Notes under the pieces: generated by a model
Databases searched by the model: none
What the model was told of the DNA's origin: nothing
What the model saw: the letters and a program-made list of their open reading frames with translations, nothing else
Shown here: positions 14,601 through 27,375 of the stretch, piece by piece
Position numbering within the stretch: position 1 is the stretch's first letter
How the letters are laid out: each line of letters starts with the position of its first letter
NCBI RefSeq assembly: GCF_036370855.1
Contig: NC_088101.1
Location: forward strand, 41,276,544 to 41,340,543
Length of the DNA stretch: 64,000 bases
Direction: 5' to 3'
Source of the DNA: Dromaius novaehollandiae
Lineage: Eukaryota; Chordata; Aves; Casuariiformes; Dromaiidae
Program-made: the position numbers and the translations under genes

Positions 14601-15328
14601 CCTATGAGCTTCAGGAAGAATATTTACACAGGTAGTGGAAGCAGGACTAGGTATAGTCTCATTACTCCACTTCCAAAGCTTGCCATTGGGAAACATTATC
14701 CCTGTAATTCTGGTAATGCCCAACGACTGCCAGTGGAAGGAGGACAAACTGTTCCATCCCACAGCAAGCTGAGTCAGCTCCATCTCCCCAGAGCTCCCAA
14801 GTCTATTGCACTAAGTTTCTTTGTTGAGTTAACCTGAACTTCCCTGAACTTCATTCTCTGGAAATAAAAAACATTTATCTTGCCTGCACCAAATGAAAAA
14901 AAAATGTTACTATGGGTTAAACCTGTGCTATTTCTTTCCACACAGGCTGGTAATATTGTATGTTCTTAGCCATTGTAGCTTCCTGCCTGCCTCTCCCTTC
15001 TGTAGGGAGCTGTTACTTGTTGCCCATGTACCTGTGTGTGTATTTGCACCCTTTGCTAGCTGCTGGAGTCCTCCAGGATTTGTTTTTTTTGAATGGAGCT
15101 ACAGCTAATTAATTTTTACATTAAAAAACAATCTGCTGTCTCTGACTAACAGTTTTGATAGACTGAAAACATTACATATTAACTACCAAATACGGGATTC
15201 ATATTTTCAAATATATTTAATAACTGGAAGCACACACAAGTCTGATACTTGATCCCTGTTCACAGGAAGCTTATTTACATAGGAGCAGACAATGTCAGTC
15301 TTACATGAAACAGTTGAGAGTCCTTACT

Positions 15329-15362
15329 GGGGGGGGGGGGGGGGGGCTGGGGCTGGGGCTGG
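15329..15362 (+). repeat. Run of 18 G followed by GGGGCT repeats
   Basis: Eighteen G (15329-15346) are followed by CTGGGG, CTGGGG and CTGG. The strand is strongly suited to forming G-quadruplexes. The run length is likely polymorphic and also prone to sequencing error. Confidence 0.95.
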
Positions 15363-16797
15363 ATTTAGTCTTAACTATCGTTGACCCAGCACCTTGCACT
15401 GTAGTTTAAACAATGCTCTAGGAGTGCAGCAATCTCACAAGCTGTAGACATTCAATGACCATTTTTATATCCTTGCCTCTGAAGAGAAATACTAGTTGCT
15501 TATCAGATTTGTCTATTACCTGTTTGGGGGAGGGGGTTACATCCAAAAATAACCGTAGAGAAATTAAAATGCTATGTTGCTCTGCCAGCTACTTTTATTA
15601 TATGCAGTTATCGTGAGAACCTTTCCTCAGTTCTCACCAGTAACTTTTTCACTTAAATAACTTGTCATAATAGCTGCCATCAAAGCTCTTCTTTGATTTA
15701 ACTACAGTTATTTTAAATTCCCCAAATGACATTTGGAACTTTCTTAAGACAAGTTTTACAGTGACATATACTCTGTACAACCCTGACAAAGTCAGAACGA
15801 AAACTGACTCCTTGAGTTCAATTTTTTGCTGAAGCTGATTGTCTTGAAATGCTTTATGCTGTTCCTAGGCTAGGAAATTCACAATTTAACACTAGATTTA
15901 GATGTGAAATCAGCAGAAGAAATGTATTGCCATAGCACTAATTATTTAGTTGCTATTAGAGTACATTCTTTGTTATATATTGGCCTGGCTTTTCGAGTTC
16001 CTTTTATGGTAAAGCAAGCATTATGAAATAATGGAGAACTATATCAGAGAAAATGTAGATATAAATTAGGGATGCTCTGTGCTGTTTTAAAGAAGATACC
16101 TATTGGGTTCTGTTAATGATGCAGTACCCTTCAAACAGATTATAAATATTTTCCTTATATGCTGCTACGAATCATAGGATTAAATTTTTTATATAAAGAG
16201 AATGAACTTTACTGCATGCATAACATTTCTGATCTATTAACAATTAACTTGGTATGTTTACCTCCTAACATAAAGCTAGGTTAATTTACATATATATATA
16301 TGGTTAAATGTCACCATGAAATCCTGGAACCAAAGAATAGAAAACATTACACACAGAGATTTGTGTGGGAGTTAGCCAGCTAAATCTGAGTCTTGGTAAG
16401 CTGTTTCATTTACATAACTGTTTTAATGTAATACAGAGTCTTTAGACGTGGTCAGTTGGATAGGAAATTCTTGTAGCAGGTCAACAGCACAGCTGTGGTA
16501 AACTTTGGTTGAGGCTAAGTAGATATCACATGAAGATTTTAAACAGTTCAAGAGCCAGATAAATAAATTGGATTGCATTTCTGAGCCAAATTTTGCTGAA
16601 AGAAGAATCTGCTTTGTATTAACAACACTATTCACCTTTTTCTATTTTGGTAAAAAAATACATACATTTCATTGCCTACTTCATATACCAGCATACTTGT
16701 GGAAACACTTGTGGATTCTAGTTAGTTTTGGCTGATTTGAATTGGTTTCTACTGAAAGACAGTAGCCCTAGGAAACAGGACGTTGGTTTGAAGATCC

Positions 16798-16840
16798 AGT
16801 CAAGGCAAGGCAAGAAATCCAAAGTCAAGGCAAGAATCAG
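16798..16840 (+). repeat. Short tandem duplication with AGTCAAGGCAAG
   Basis: AGTCAAGGCAAG occurs twice, the first copy extended by an extra GCAAG, with AAATCCAA between them. It is a local slippage-type duplication. Confidence 0.8.
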
Positions 16841-19488
16841 GAGGAAATTTCAGAAAACTTTTCATTGGATTTTCCATACAGGTTGAAAAGAGTTACATAA
16901 ATATCTGATCTCCTGAAGTGTGACCACCAGACTTGGGCATCTCTGGTGACATGGTATCTCTGGATTTGTCTAAATGGCTCAGCAAGTTGATTCCATGGTT
17001 GGTTCTTTGTTTTATCCTCAGCTCTTATATGTATCCTGATTACTATTGTCTCCCAAATGCAGTTTCCCAGGAATTTATGGAATGAAACAGTCCTTTATAT
17101 TATTGAGACTTGATACATTAAGAGATGGACAGTCACCAAAAGAGCAAATCAGACACGTTATAGAGGAGCTCCAGAAGGAGCTTTGAGGTTTTTTACTTTG
17201 AGAAGTTTGTATCTTTTTTCCTTTATGATTAGAATTGAGTTGCTCACACTGCTGTTAGAAAAACATCATTAATAAAGGAGATAAAACCAGGTAATAAACT
17301 ATTCTTATGTTGCAGAGCACTGTTGTAGTAGGAGTGTCCCATTTTCACAGCACTTGCAGAAAGGCACACTGTCACACTGGGCCCTTCATGCTTGCGCTCT
17401 GGTGATAGGTTGTTGCTCTCCTAGCCAGGCCTCATGTTTTTGGGATAGATTAACCAATACAGTACAATATATGCAGGCAGATGATGACAGCTGTCCTATA
17501 GAAATAATAAAATTTTATATTCCCTTTCCATAGTTTCTTTCCAGACATCTGTAAGAACAGCTTAAATCTGACACTTTAGAAGCCACGTAAAAGGCAGTTC
17601 CTTTCCCACATTTTTATCATCAATTGTATATTTTTGTATTTTCTCATCTCACCAGCAAGGCTTCATGTAATTCTCCTGCTATGTATTACTCCATGAGATA
17701 CTGTAAATTCTTTCTTTAAAATACTGTATTAAACAATGTCTTAAGAAAGCTTCTAGATGGTCTTGCTTGGTCTGTCAAAAGGATTAATAAAGTTTACCTA
17801 GCATCTTGTCAAATCATATTTATTTTTATGTGGGTTAAATTGTACTCCTATTATATAGAATTTTGTCATGCTTGAATAGCTGCAAGTGAAAAAGCCAGTT
17901 TTACTCAAGATAGAATGTATGCGAATCTTGAATAAATCAATGATACAATTCAAACAAGAGTGGAAATTGGCTCTGGCATTTTCGTTCCTTGTGTGGTGAT
18001 TTTTTTAGGTAATTTATACTTTCCTAACTTCTCATGAACCAGAGTATAAGCAGCATGTGAAACTAAATTTACTTTTCGTTATTATTTTCAGTTCATTCCA
18101 CTGTAGACAGTAACAAAGGACTAAAATAATGACACCAGTTTTAGAAAATGGCAGTGCATGCAGTCATGGCAACACAAACTCAGTGTATACTAGCCTTCCA
18201 GGTATTTACTCAGTTTGTCAGGTGATGTCAACCTATACTGAGTTACTTGCTGCCATAGCCATGTTTTATCAGTACCTAAGCTGGTGTGTTAACACTAACT
18301 CAGCTGCAGCCCCATGAGCAGTCAAGGTGTACAGAGGTTAAAGCCTTATCTCCTTCCATGGCTCAGAGTCAGCTGTGTTGACTCTCCTCTGCACTCTGAT
18401 GTTCAGACAGAAAGTAAACTGCATTAGGTTTTTTGAAGAAAGACATAGTTCAGCCAGGAATGTCAGCCTAGAGAAAAGCAGAAAGACATTGCCCTCCAAG
18501 ATATAAATTTGGTTGGCACTACTGAAAAAAAACCACAGGAATTATTGAAATGACACAAAGGGAAATGTTAGAAGACAGTCAGATGAAATATAGTGTATCA
18601 ATTCAAGTCAAACAATCTGAAAGGAAATGTGTTGTTACTTCTGATGAAAAATGAAAACAGTCAGAAAAATCAGTCTTTCTGCGTGTGATTTCAATGTTGT
18701 GCTCTCTGGGTCCTCTTAAGAAGTATTATATTTAACTGCTTAACTCTGGTTTAAATGAATGTCATTTAGATTTTAAATTAAGGACTTGTTTATATAGGTG
18801 ACTGAACAGGAATGTATCCAAACATGCTTAGGCAAATGTTCAGCTTGTCAGACTTGACACTGAGGTTACCATCAGCTACTTAAGCCTCCCCTGTTGCATC
18901 TTAGATACCATACCATCATACCATGTATTTCATCCCCGAACTAGCAATATTATGGCTATCTGTATAAGAGGACTAATATTTTTGCATTTGTCCCTTATAC
19001 TATACAAGATGAGTCTCTTTCAGTAACTTGTCTGTGGGTGACTAGTCTATCTTTCTGGGTTGTGTCAACTTTCAGCAGTCAAGAGAAGGGGTAGGGAATA
19101 GAAGTGCTGTAAGTCAAGAGGAGTGAACATAGATGTTAATGCTTAAAAACTTCCTATGCAAATACCTGGCAAAAAGGAACATCGTTGACCTGATACCAGA
19201 AGTAGAGCTGATTTTCCAGAGGCACCAGGGAGGAAGGGTTACAACATTAATGATCATTGAGTATAGATTTGAGGAAGATCTTAAGGTCAGCCATAATTGT
19301 CAGTATAAACAAATATAAATGATTAATTGGGACAGAGGTCTTCTTCCAAAACAAGTCATATACTGATAAAAAATTAAGAATAAACCCCAAGTGCTGACCC
19401 TGCCCTTACAACCCTAAATGGATAGCAGCAAATTCTGAATTCCTTAACCACCTATATTTGTTTGTTTACATTTAGTATAAAAGCAAAT

Positions 19489-19516
19489 CATAGATTACTT
19501 TACATAGATTACTTTA
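19489..19516 (+). repeat. Two perfect tandem copies of a 14-mer
   Basis: CATAGATTACTTTA is present twice back to back (19489-19502 and 19503-19516) and is followed by ATCATAG. It is a recent local duplication with no associated gene. Confidence 0.9.
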
Positions 19517-20278
19517 ATCATAGAAGTCCTATTTCTTAGTGCTTATGCAGTGTGTCCATTAGTAACATTATCAGACAATTTGTTATTATAGTATTTTTCA
19601 TTCTTCTATCCCTGAAGCCTGCTATGCAATTAGGCAATGTAATTAAAGGCTGTAGATCACAGCAAAAATGTTCTGAGTATACATCATTCAGTATGTCATA
19701 TCATAACTAATGTAATGTACTGTTTCTGTTGCAGATTTTTAGTAATTGCTCTAGCAAATTTTCTACAGATCTATTAAATATGGTAGCTTATCTCAGATCT
19801 CTTAGTGCGTGCATTCTATCTACACCGGGAGATACTCCATAAGTGTTCTCAAGCTGTCATCAGTATTCATTAATAGTAGCTAGGAACACCTCTGGGGATA
19901 TTAAAATGTCGTAAAATCTGTCTATATTGCATAGAAATGAATAAGTGCACGAGTTTCTTTCTCAGGTGGATTTAGGTCTTTTGAAAAAGTAAATCATATT
20001 ATGGAAAAGTTCTTTCTTGTAATCAGTGTCAAATTTCCTAAACTGTAGAACTGCAGAAGTAAAAAACCCATTATTTGAAGTCTTAAGTTCACTGCTATTT
20101 TTAGACATCTGCCAAACAGTAAGAAAGATTTCAAAAGATAGACTCTTTGGAGCCCCCCCATCTACACAATCCTTTAACCCAGTTTTTCAGTTCACAGAAA
20201 ACAACATTTTTCCCTTCTGTTTTACTTGGCTTGAATTTCAATTGGAACTTCTCTTCCCACAGAGTACTTTGAATTGAC

Positions 20279-20297
20279 AGAGAGAGAGAGAGAGAGA
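20279..20297 (+). repeat. (AG)n microsatellite
   Basis: About nine AG units follow TTGAC. Probably length-polymorphic. Confidence 0.95.
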
Positions 20298-22655
20298 CCA
20301 AGCATTTTCTTAATGGACACTGGAATCAGCAGTAAAAATCTGTGATTTGCTAATTATAATCTGGTAATCTTTTTGAGAGTTAACATGCTAATTCATTACT
20401 ATGCTCTTCCAATCTGAAAATGCATTTATAATGTAATATCCTCAGCAAGTCTGCCTTGGCCTATCTGCTATCCATGCCTTAAGGGAAGAGTAAGTGCAAT
20501 AATCCAGCCAGGACATCCAGCCAGCCCTAGTGGGAGAGGACAGAGAGGCACCCTGAACAACAGCAACTAAAAAAATGTATTTATCATCAGCTTCATGGAA
20601 GGGATTTCAGAACAAACCAGTAATAGGTTCTAAATCACAGCCAGTTGGGAACATGTAAGGAGAAAAACAGGCTTTACGTGGTTACTTGAAGGTCATCATA
20701 TGCGAAGCCAGGACTGGTTTATAAAATAAACTACTCTGATGGAAAGTGATTATGTGGTTTATATTTAAAGTTTGCAATAAAAGTAGCAAGTAATAAGACA
20801 GAGTAAAAGGTCTGATGTTACTTTAGTCTAAGTAGTCTGTCTGGGTCTGATGCTGTGCATCTCCTGAAAAAAAGAAAAACAGGAGAAAGACAACTCAGCT
20901 CTGGGCAAACTCCAAAATACGGCAAGTGCTTCAATATATTCCAGGAAAGAAGCTCACCTTTGCCTTGAGTTGGACCTGAGCAGCAGTCTTCACTGTTCAG
21001 CTTTGAGAGAAAATTCAAACAAATAATCTATCCACAACTTCTATTTTCTAGCACTGCTCTGGATATCACATACTCATAGCACTGTAGCTGTAGCACTATT
21101 AAAATCAAACTTACTTTATCTTTCTCATTACAACTGTTAATGGGCTTGGGCTATCAGCTAGTTATTAACCTACAGGAAATGCCCTCTGACTAGATTGTTG
21201 CTGCATGAATCTACAATGCAGACAATTTATTATGCCTGTACATGAGTACCAATTGTGGTTATGACCTCTAATTTACAGTAAATAGTAATATAAAATCCTG
21301 ACAAGTACTACAATCTGTATTTCCCAAACTGCTGTCAACTGTTCTGATAAGAGTAACATCGTAGTTTACTAGAGTAGCAGCCAAGTGGATGCTTATGCAT
21401 AAGCACCTAAAGTAGGAAGCCATTCCTGTGGGAAGATATGTGCTGTACTCAGAGAAGCATTTTAGCATGTGCTTATCTTTGAATATGAGAGTAGCCTCAT
21501 CATTTCTATGAGCTGACTCAGATTGCTTAATATCAAATACACGTTGAACAACTTTGCAGAACTGAAATCATAGTGCTATGCACCTTGCAAGACTAAGCCC
21601 AAAGGGCCTTTCAACTCACAAAAATTGATTACTGATCACACTGCAAGGTCATTACTGTTTCATGTTCAGCACCAGTCAGCTGCATAGATTGTACCAAAAA
21701 GCCTTTAGAATAAAGCTCTGCATTTAGATTATTTAATAATTTGTTGAAACAGACTGGACAGCAGCACTAAGTTCAGGCCAAATTGTACCATTACAGGTTT
21801 ACATACAGGCTCCAATGACTTCATATCTGCTGACTGAAGAGTAACCACATGCTTCGGTCTGAAAGCAGAATTTGGCTCTGTGACAACTGAAAAACAGAAA
21901 GAAGCCTTTCAAACCAGTTGGTGGATAAATATTTTGTACCAAAGGCCTTTGTATTGCAACCAGAATAAATCACCACTCTCTGTTTAGACAATACTTGTTC
22001 AAATCAAGTCAGTCTTAGGAAGACCACAAAATCATATATTCACATTACCCCCCCCTTTTTTTTCCAAATGAGACAAATTCTAAACATTCCTGACCTACAC
22101 AGCTATTTCCAGCTACATAGGAATTAATTACATTTCTAGGGCACTTAGCTAATTCATCTTTACATTCTGATAGCAGAAACTCAGTCTATGGAATTGAGAC
22201 ATTATAGCAAGCATTTAGATGTTTTGTACATTACAGATAGCATGAATTCACTTAGATGATCATCTGCTTATTAACTCCATTATTTAACCTCACTGGTGTG
22301 GTTATGCCCAAACTAATAACTAAAGAAGGGGTAAGGCTGCAGTTTGAACAATGGCTGATCAACTCCCACAGCTTTAAATTGTGTGGTTCCATCAAGTTAT
22401 GAATATCTCCAAGAATGGAGACTCTGCAGCCTCTCTAGGCAACCTGTTACAGTGTTTGACCACCCTCAATGTGGAGAATTTTTTTACTTATTTTAGTCAG
22501 AATTTCCCCTGATGCAGCTTGTGTCTGTTACCTTTCATCCTTTTGCTGTGGACCCTGGGAAGAGTCTGGCTACATCTTCTCTATAGCCCTCCATGAGATA
22601 CTGAAGACAGTGAAACATGCCTGAGCCTCCTCTTCTCCAAGCTGAACAGACCTAC

Positions 22656-22686
22656 CTGAAAGATACCTGAAAGAGGTATCTTTCAG
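22656..22686 (+). repeat. Perfect 13-bp inverted repeat with 5-base loop inside CR1
   Basis: CTGAAAGATACCT at 22656-22668 and its exact reverse complement AGGTATCTTTCAG at 22674-22686 flank the loop GAAAG. The normal CR1 sequence at this point is not palindromic, and the left part also holds a direct duplication of ACCTGAAAG. It looks like a local templated insertion. Confidence 0.9.
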
Positions 22687-22897
22687 CTTCTCCTTGTACA
22701 TTATTTGCTCCAGCCCACTATCCGTTTAGGTGGTCTTTCACTGAGATCACTCCAGTTTGTCAGCATCTTTGGAGCCCAAAAGTGGGCAATATATCAACTG
22801 TTTCCCCCAGCTTAGTGCTGTTAACTTCCTGAGAGTGCTTTCTGTCCCACTACTCAGATCATTAATGAAGAAGTTAAACCTCCTCTGTTCATCTTAT

Positions 22898-23524
22898 CTA
22901 CCAGCTGCACATCAACATACACTTAAATCTAGACAGCTTGCACCCTACCATGTTGCCCTTCCAGTAGATGCTGGGTGGTTGAAGTCCTCCATGAGAACCA
23001 GGGCCTGCAACCATTAGGCATCTTGCGGTTGTTTGAAGAAGGCCTTTGCCACTTTTTTGATCAGACAGTTCATAGCAGATGCCTACCACGAGATGCACAC
23101 ATTGGAATCCACTCTGATCCTGACCCATAAGCTCTCATCTCTCCCCTTGCTCTTTCCATTGCAGAGCTCTGTGTGTATGAGCTGCTCCTCTGTGCACAGT
23201 ACAACCCCCTTTCTTTGTACCTCAGCCTGGCTTCCTAACGACCCTGTATCCCTCCATTTCAGCACTCCAGTCACGTAGGCTATCCCACCACGTCCCTGTG
23301 ACCCCAATGGCATAGATCTGCAAATGTGCGTGAAATTCCAGCTCCTTCTGTTGTTTCCCATGCAGCATGGATCTGTGTGTAGGCACTTGAGAAGGGCCAT
23401 GGTCATAAAAGCCAAAGCCCTGCTTTTGACACCTGCTATACAGACACAAATAAATGATGATCCACGAAATATGTCCACTCCTACGCAAGCCTTTCCCCTT
23501 CACTGATTGGATAGAGAACACCAC
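22898..23524 (-). pseudogene. CR1 ORF2 endonuclease domain, decayed
   Basis: On the minus strand the frame contains IGVTGTWWDSLRDW at about 23300, matching the CR1 endonuclease block normally written ITETWWD; the glutamate expected to be catalytic is glycine here. Further on, RDESLWVRIR and the block LMEDFNHP (family form MGDFNHPD) are recognisable. These blocks fall in different frames: one frameshift separates the WWD block from the following segment, and another surrounds DFNHP. It ends in the middle of the domain at the deletion junction. The apurinic-type endonuclease nicks target DNA in an active CR1; this copy is dead. Confidence 0.85.
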
Positions 23525-23740
23525 TGGGAACCCAAGGCGCAGCCGTCACTCTTGATATGCTCAGTATCTTTCTTGGCAGTATCATCAGCGCCCACAAGGG
23601 TGAGGAGCAAAAGGTAGCAGTCCCAGTGACATACTGCCTTGGCAATCTCTCTTCAACATCCCTGATTCAGGCTGTTAGCAAGCAACAAACTTCTTGAGAT
23701 TACTAGTACAGGGATAACTTGACTGTTACCTAAATGGAGT
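23490..23740 (-). pseudogene. CR1 ORF1 region remnant (esterase-like part)
   Basis: The minus strand here resembles the part of avian CR1 just upstream of the endonuclease, including the counterparts of GGCAGTATCATCAGCGCCCA and GATTCAGGCTGTTAGCAAGC on the plus strand. In full-length CR1 this segment belongs to ORF1, which encodes an SGNH esterase-like domain. No continuous frame survives. The upstream limit near 23740 is where I stop recognising the family. Confidence 0.6.
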
Positions 23741-26114
23741 AGCATGTGTTCAAGGTAATGATCCGTACTAACTGTGTCTATACAATCTGGTTTTGGATAT
23801 CCCAGCTGTTTTACCAGAATCACAGTAGCACTAGACTGGATACCAGAAGCAATGTAGCAACATTTCCATTGAGGTTAATCCAATCAGCACTTTAATGTAT
23901 AAATCCTATGATAAGAAGCAAGATATATTAATCCAAGCAGACCTCTGTGCTAATATGGTTTTATTACTTCCAGTATTCAAGCTCCTACCTTCATAAATAA
24001 CTCAGGCAATTCTACATTGTGCTACAATGTGCAGTATAGACATACTCGGAGCTGAGCCAACTGTACTCACTGTGAGTAGAAACTGTAGAGCCTCCTTTCC
24101 CTACCAGATGGCATAGTTTCTGGTTCATAGCACAGAAATGAACTTACTGCTAGTGCTTAGTGCTGAGAAAGAAAATGCATGTTACTTACGTTTTGAAATC
24201 TGTTTGCTATCTGTTTCCCCAGTGCAGACAGTTCCTCTAACAGCCCATTTTCTAATTAATCCTGACATCCTTGATGGTCTGTCTCTACATGGAGAAATGG
24301 TGTTCTCTTGCTATACTGTCATTTCACATCCCACTGAGTTCAGAACAAAGGTGGTTCTGCGGTGTTGCTTTAATGCTAAGCTTTGAGGAACAGATGACAA
24401 AGTGAATGTAAGCCTTTGATTAGATGGATTCATTTTTTAAGATATGATTGATGTATAAAATCTGCGTCAGATTCTTACAAAGATAGTTATTTCCCATTGA
24501 AATCCCCAGTATTTCCTGGAGAGGTGCATTAAAAGGGTAAGTGCGTGCTGCTAGTGGTAAGTTAACATTATGTGACAGGTAAAACTAAATCTTAGCTTTC
24601 CTACAACCAGTCAAGACAATTAGAAAATTTTCTACTTTACTCGCATCTGGAACATGTACTTTTGTTTCAAACTGACAAAAATCTATCTTAGGACCTTTAC
24701 CGCAAGTGGGGCTACAACTACTGGAAACTTGGAGGGCTTTATTTGTGCCCTCCTCTACCTCTGCATGCTTCCTCTTCATGAGGGCATCAGAAGAGCGTAG
24801 GATATGTCTACCTGTACTTGTTTGGGATAGAGGGCCAGGTAAGAAGCATAACCGGTTCCCTTGGCTTTACTGCAGCCAAGTGTAAATCAACAGGAGCTGA
24901 ACTGTTAGCCACAAGCTTTAAAGCTTCTGTGCTCTATCATCTAATAAAAAGGGAATGTTACATTGTGTGTATCACAACATAGTTCACTAAATTATTTGAT
25001 AATCCTTTTTCCACAGCTTTGCTGGTGTAGTCATAGAGCTTGGGTAGGTAATAGTGGCTTAATTTTATTCCATTGAAGCTATGTTTATTTGTTGTTTTTG
25101 CACTGTAGTCATCTAGGGTAGGTGTTTGGAACTCAGCTTTTAATTATCACTGAGGTTCATTCACATGATACTGAAGTAAGGCTTATCATAGTGGAGCAAA
25201 CAGTATCAGCTTTATTAGAGAAACTTAGCACCTTTATTAAAGTTAGGAATGTAATAGCGTAATGTGAAATGCATAATGTTCCTAAATAATATTAAAGACC
25301 ATGCTCCATATATTTTTATATTTTAGCACAAAATTGACACATGTACAAAACCTGCCTCTGAACAACATATGGACACAACTGCATGGGCCTTGAAAACTGT
25401 AACTAGGCTTGTTGATCTACTTACTTAATGTTTATTTATGTTGAAGCATAAATATCAGATAGGATCATCTTTAAGCTGTAAGTACAAAAGTGGGCAATGT
25501 TAAGTCCAAGCCTATAATAACCACAAATAATCCTGCGTACTCTGATTATTATTGTACTGTCTCTTATCAGTAAGACATATCAGCACAGGGCAGTTGAAAG
25601 CAGATCTGTAGAAAATAACTAAAAGCAAACCAGATTGGGCGTGTTCACGTGCATTGTGTTGTATAAATTCAGTTTTGCTTGTACAATACATTACTTGAAG
25701 TGATATGTGGCTATTTTTCCAAGAGATTTTCTCATATTGTAGCTTTATACCAACTAGCAGACTGAAAGAAGTATGTAAAGATAGAAACTCCAGAAAAAGA
25801 TCTGGCTGCAAGTATTTTTGTAACTTTCTGAGATGCGTATGTCATGCTGGGAGTCCGAAAATAGTGGTGCAAGCGTGCACCACCCACACTGCAGTACTCC
25901 ACATGCCCCAGTGAGTGGAATAGAGAAGGATTATCTTTTCTTCCTCCTGCCCATTTCCAGCAATGGATGCTCTTGCTAGTGTAATTGTAAAGAGCAGTAG
26001 CTTTCCTTAAAGCTTCCTCAAAAAGACATTTTGGATTCATTAATTTGGTACAGGCTTCACCTATAAGCTGGGATAAACTGATCAGATGATTTTCTCTCTA
26101 TAAATAATTATTAT

Positions 26115-26130
26115 ACACACACACACACAC
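26115..26130 (+). repeat. (AC)8 microsatellite
   Basis: Eight AC units in an AT-rich context. Confidence 0.95.
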
Positions 26131-27299
26131 TTATATATTTACTAATTACATAAATCAATCAATCATTAAGAAAACTGTTTTAAAATTTCTGGGTTAGCAG
26201 CACCGAACAGTTCATCAAGCAACTGGCTTTCACTGTACTGATCCTTTAGCACTGTACGAAGCAAGGAGAACAGTCCCTAGACTCACATGATTATTTTGAT
26301 TTACTGATGAGAAGTAAAGAAGAGAAAATTTTGCTTTCCTCCAGTTCTCTTAAAATTTAATAAGCTGGTTGCAGTACAAAGGTAGCATCTGATTTTGGGA
26401 GTAAATACCTCCGCAAATCAGTTGCCAACTGCTCAATGTATGCATAGCGAGTCACAATATGGATGATCACTACTGAAACTGCATGCTGTCATTGCAACAG
26501 ATCCTCCAAATGATAGTTACTGAATTACGATTTGAGGGCAGTGCAGCATGAAAAAGAATACTGTGTCTTCCTGCTGCACCCAAGAAAAGATACAAAAGCC
26601 CAGCTTTAATATGGTGAGGAGAGCAAGCTGTGATGGCACTGTTTTCCATTCACATTACAAAAACTGTCATTCATAACCTGCCATTTTCCATTCCTGTTAG
26701 AACCTCTGCCAGAAAGAAGAGACTTTCTATTTAGAATCAAGATGCCCAAAACCCCACTCTCCCTCTGATGTTTGTGTGAGAGGTACTCAGCATTCGGAGA
26801 GCCAGGCCTAATCCTTCCTGTATTCTCTAAAAGACCGCAAAAGGGTGAAGCAACATGTTCTATTTGTTCTTCTCCAGTTTGCTCTGTTGACTCATCCTGC
26901 CTTCGATTACGGGCGGAACAAACTGAGACATACAGAATAATCTAGCCATTCAAAATCAGGTGCTTAAAAAAGAGAGCAAACATAAAACCTGTATCTGGGT
27001 ATACATACCTATTATAATGATACACTGTTCCAAACACTTGAAAAGCCTCATTTTGGGAACAGATTTACATATATATTTCTGAAATGTGAAGGGCTGGAAT
27101 CCTTACTTATATTTAGCAGAAATCATGTAAAAAATTCAAATAATCTGTTCACAGAGGTTTTGATTATCCTGTGCGTTAACATGCATTGATAATAACCCAG
27201 TCATTCCTTACCTTCCAAACATTTTCTGAGCGTATATTAAAAGAGTTTGAAGAGTTTGAATTTCTATTACAAACATTGTGCTAAAAGAGAATACAGAGC

Positions 27300-27375
27300 A
27301 CCAAAGAAAGGGAAGGGAAGAGACAAAAAGAGACCAAGCGAAATAGAGAGAACAACAGAGAGAAAGAAAGAACAA
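27300..27375 (+). repeat. Purine-rich A/G tract
   Basis: The stretch is nearly all A and G with scattered C (AAAGAAAGGGAAGGGAAGAG, then AGAGAGAACAACAGAGAGAA). It has triplex-forming character but no exact repeat unit. Confidence 0.75.

Larger units (their letters stand above)
7656..22390. other. Gene-free AT-rich sequence
   Basis: I see only simple repeats here (T22 at 11657, G18 at 15329, the 14-mer duplication at 19489, AG repeat at 20279). A 47-base interval at 10607-10653 is flanked by TTTATCAG and GTAAGTATG and open in one frame, but nothing supports it further. No recognisable protein in any frame. Confidence 0.6.
22391..23740 (-). mobile_element. CR1 LINE, internally deleted copy with ORF1, endonuclease and 3' UTR remnants
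   Basis: Read on the minus strand, 5' to 3': a remnant of the ORF1 region (about 23490-23740), endonuclease (about 22900-23490), then 3' region sequence (about 22391-22890) including the counterpart of AATATCTCCAAGAATGGAGA near the end. The reverse transcriptase between endonuclease and 3' region is missing, so the copy is internally deleted, or two CR1 copies lie side by side in the same orientation. The last ~100 bases of the usual 3' end are not visible. The junction near 22890 is approximate. Frames are broken repeatedly, so nothing here can be active. Confidence 0.88.

Noticed and set aside
15329..15362. Interstitial telomere repeat.
   Set aside because: The units are GGGGCT, not TTAGGG.
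22351..22373. ATGGCTGATCAACT, identical to the start of many calmodulin coding sequences.
   Set aside because: The match stops after 14 bases and the frame hits TAA after seven codons (MADQLPQL). It is also upstream of the CpG island. Coincidence.
23083..23478. 131-codon minus-strand frame as a host gene.
   Set aside because: It is decayed CR1 endonuclease, identified by the WWD and LWVRI blocks and by the flanking CR1 parts.
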